Assembly: GCA_019114925.1 (NCBI GenBank)
Contig: DXEO01000028.1
Span: 1-8,012 of the forward strand
DNA length: 8,012 nucleotides
Origin: Candidatus Corynebacterium faecipullorum
Lineage (GTDB): Bacteria > Actinomycetota > Actinomycetes > Mycobacteriales > Mycobacteriaceae
Direction of reading: 5' to 3'
In this document: positions 6,156 to 8,012 of the stretch, in pieces
Layout of the letters: the number at the start of each line of letters is the position of its first letter
How positions within the stretch are numbered: the stretch's first letter is position 1
The notes under the pieces: model-generated
Told to the model about the DNA's origin: nothing
The model's input: only the letters and a program-made list of their open reading frames with translations
The model's database searches: none
Translations under genes and position numbers: made by a program

Positions 6156-7970
6156 GTGTCAGCATTGAGCGAAATCCTGCGCAGACTCAACAGCTCGGTA
6201 ACCATCCCTGATCATTTGCTCGCGCCGTTGCAGGAGGACGAGCTTTCGGCGCTGCGCATGCTGGAAAACACCATCGATTCCAACCGCACGTGGCGCGTCA
6301 TGTCGACGAAGATTTTGGAAGTCTCGCACATGCTTAATGCGGGGCGCGCGTCGAATGACGTGCTTGACGCCATTGTGCGGCACGCGCGCTCGATTATTGG
6401 CGCGCACATTGGGTACATCAGTCTTAACGATGACGAGTCGGGGTTTACCAATATCCTTGCTACGGCTGGCGTTGTGACGGAGGGCTTTCGGAATATTCGC
6501 ATGCCCATCGGTACTGGCATCTTGGGCATCGTGGCGGCCACGAATCGCCCCGCCTGGACATATGATCACGCTGAGGATCCGGAGGTCAGTCACGTCGATT
6601 ACGTGGATGAGGCGGTGGAAGCCGAGGGCATTCGAGGCATTTTGGGCGCGCCCATTCGCATCAGTGGCAAGACCGTGGGCGCGTTGCTCGTCGGCGACCG
6701 CCACCCGCGCCATTACACGCGTGATGAAATTATGGCTATCGAGCTCCTTGGCGCAATGACGGCGGTGGCGCTCGATACCGCGCGCGTCATCGAATCCCAG
6801 GGCGAGTCTGTCGCGAAGCTCAGCCGTTCGCAGTTGGAACTGCGCACCCACGTCGAGGAATTGCACAAGCTTGCCGATGCCGACTCCCGGCTGCTCGCAG
6901 TCCTCATCGGCGACGCACGGTTCGAGGAACTTGCAGAGGTGCTTACCGAGTTCTTGGGTGTGCCGGTCGAGTTGTGGCTAGAAGAATCCTCCACCTTCGT
7001 GGGCGGTGGCACGCGCGACGAGTGGGCGGATGCCATCGCCGCGGCACGCAAGCACAACAACACGAGGAGCGTGGATAATCGCAGCGTGCTTCCGGTCGAG
7101 TTCCATGGGCGTTTCCTCGGGGCGATTTGCGTGCCCAAAGATATTAACGACGTGGAGCTGCGCGTCGTGGGGCATGCCTCCGCGGCTTTCGCCGCCATCG
7201 CTCTCTTTAACGAGGCGCTTGTCGATGCCACCGCGCGCAAGGTTGATGACCTTGTCTACTCCGTCGCAGTGGGCACCGCCGGAAACGAAGAGGCGTTGCG
7301 TCTCAAACGACTGACAGGCATCGACCTCGCGCAGCCAGAGTCGCTGTATTTCCTCGGCGTCAACTGCGCCGACCCGGCACTGTCCCGAATGTGTCTGGAT
7401 GGGCTGCTCGATGGGGCAACGGCAGTCACGCGTCATGAGCAGCATTACTGCGTGCTCTTTCAGCCTGATAGGGAGGTCGCAACGTCCGTGCGTCGGCTCT
7501 TCGCGGAGTCGTCCGCGCCCGTCTTCATTGCGGCCGCACCCGTTGCCGGTGTGACGGAGGCACACGAGGCACACGATTCGGCGATGGCGTACCTCGATGC
7601 CGCGATTACATTGGGGATGAGCGGCGAGCTCGTCACCGAAGATACGCTCGGTGCCGTGGGGCTCATCCTGGGTGCGGACCCGAGTGCACTGGCGACGCTC
7701 GTACGGCGTAGTGTGGGCGCGCTTGTTGAGTACGACGCCGCGCATGACACGGAGCTCGAGGCGACGGCCTACCAGTTCTTCTTGAGCGGACACAGCATTC
7801 CCGGAACCGCACGCGCGTTGTATCTCCACGTTAATACCGTGCGCCAGCGCCTCGAGCGCATTAGTTGTGTCCTTGGCGAGGATTGGGCAACAGGGGAGCG
7901 AAGCCTCGATACCCAGCTTGCGCTCCGGATTCGTGCGCTAGCACGAGGCCGCAGCCACATGGATGTGTAG
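6156..7970 (+). CDS. GAF-domain PucR/CdaR-type transcriptional regulator
   Basis: This 604-residue regulator has four visible parts. Residues 1-60 are helical. Residues 65-213 form a GAF sensor domain (IGAHIGYISL, MPIGTGILGIVAATNRPAWT, GAPIRISGKTVGALLVGDR). After a helical linker (214-245), residues 246-352 look like a second, degenerate GAF-type domain (LGVPVELW, HGRFLGAICV). Residues 360-500 fit the degenerate GGDEF-like module common in CdaR/PucR proteins, and 533-594 form the C-terminal PucR helix-turn-helix (FFLSGHSIPGTARALYLHVN, TVRQRLERI, then LDTQLALRIRAL). PucR-type proteins usually activate catabolic operons for purines, diacids or similar compounds when the sensor binds ligand. The ligand and targets are not evident. 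It lies downstream of the dehydrogenase but is separated by hairpins and about 370 bases, so it is probably transcribed alone. Its targets may lie to the right of the window. Confidence 0.85.
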   Translation: MSALSEILRRLNSSVTIPDHLLAPLQEDELSALRMLENTIDSNRTWRVMSTKILEVSHMLNAGRASNDVLDAIVRHARSIIGAHIGYISLNDDESGFTNILATAGVVTEGFRNIRMPIGTGILGIVAATNRPAWTYDHAEDPEVSHVDYVDEAVEAEGIRGILGAPIRISGKTVGALLVGDRHPRHYTRDEIMAIELLGAMTAVALDTARVIESQGESVAKLSRSQLELRTHVEELHKLADADSRLLAVLIGDARFEELAEVLTEFLGVPVELWLEESSTFVGGGTRDEWADAIAAARKHNNTRSVDNRSVLPVEFHGRFLGAICVPKDINDVELRVVGHASAAFAAIALFNEALVDATARKVDDLVYSVAVGTAGNEEALRLKRLTGIDLAQPESLYFLGVNCADPALSRMCLDGLLDGATAVTRHEQHYCVLFQPDREVATSVRRLFAESSAPVFIAAAPVAGVTEAHEAHDSAMAYLDAAITLGMSGELVTEDTLGAVGLILGADPSALATLVRRSVGALVEYDAAHDTELEATAYQFFLSGHSIPGTARALYLHVNTVRQRLERISCVLGEDWATGERSLDTQLALRIRALARGRSHMDV

Positions 7971-7979
7971 ATTTACACA
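7964..7979. repeat. Short palindrome over the regulator stop codon
   Basis: TGTGTA (7964-7969) and TACACA (7974-7979) pair around GATT, the first arm overlapping the TAG stop. A second small inverted repeat (CCATT 7981-7985, AATGG 7992-7996) follows. These could be a weak transcript end or an operator for a gene further right; neither has a T-run. The remaining bases to 8012 contain nothing recognisable. Confidence 0.25.
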
Positions 7980-8012
7980 CCCATTGCGCTGAATGGTGGA
8001 TTATTCTCCTAG

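Noticed and set aside
5267..6205. 312-codon minus-strand frame across the dehydrogenase end and the intergenic region
   Set aside because: It is antisense to the dehydrogenase, crosses the 15-bp hairpin, has unlikely composition (many Arg/His, no domain pattern), and no ribosome site is apparent.
5909..6211. Open reading frame of 100 codons on the plus strand upstream of the PucR-type regulator
   Set aside because: It begins with a GTG lacking a ribosome site, contains the repeat element at 6040-6088, overlaps the well-supported regulator start, and its product resembles no family I know.
6978..7829. 283-codon minus-strand frame inside the PucR-type regulator
   Set aside because: It is an antisense shadow of a coding sequence with recognisable domains and shows no family features of its own.
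7981..7996. Small inverted repeat CCATT/AATGG as terminator of the PucR-type regulator
   Set aside because: The stem is only 5 bp, AT-containing and lacks a T-run; it is too weak to call separately.

Overview
The window looks like part of an actinobacterial chromosome, most likely a Corynebacterium or close relative. This rests on the moderately GC-rich codon use, the mix of ATG and GTG starts, the AGGAGG-type ribosome binding sites, a probable leaderless regulator mRNA, and protein families typical of that group. No rRNA, tRNA, CRISPR array, insertion sequence or phage gene is visible. Genus and substrate assignments are inferences.

Layout. Positions 1-147 hold the C-terminal end of a gene, probably an M20 amidohydrolase/peptidase, closed by an intrinsic terminator (164-202). 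After a regulatory gap comes a two-gene rightward operon: a DctM-type TRAP large permease (362-1705) and a 78-residue two-helix membrane protein (1723-1959). A long hairpin (1974-2011) separates it from a leftward FadR-type GntR regulator (2049-2804). Divergent from the regulator is a 960-residue flavin plus iron-sulfur D-2-hydroxyacid dehydrogenase (2900-5782) of the fused GlcD/YdiJ type. A perfect 15-bp inverted repeat follows it. A gap of about 370 bases with several repeats precedes a GAF/PucR-type regulator (6156-7970). The last 42 bases hold no recognisable gene.

How the genes may work together. The 13-base sequence TGTAACATGYTAC, whose 12-base core is a perfect palindrome at one site, occurs upstream of the permease (306-318) and in the divergent gntR/dehydrogenase promoter region (2838-2850). 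I saw no other copy in the window. The simplest reading is a small regulon: the GntR repressor controls itself, a carboxylate importer and a membrane-linked oxidase of the imported D-2-hydroxyacid (D-lactate, D-2-hydroxyglutarate, D-malate or similar). The importer is odd. It looks like a TRAP large subunit, but no periplasmic binding protein (DctP) is present, and its partner is far shorter than a normal DctQ. Terminators on both sides suggest these two genes are the complete operon. The PucR-type regulator has its own upstream repeats and may act on genes beyond the right edge.
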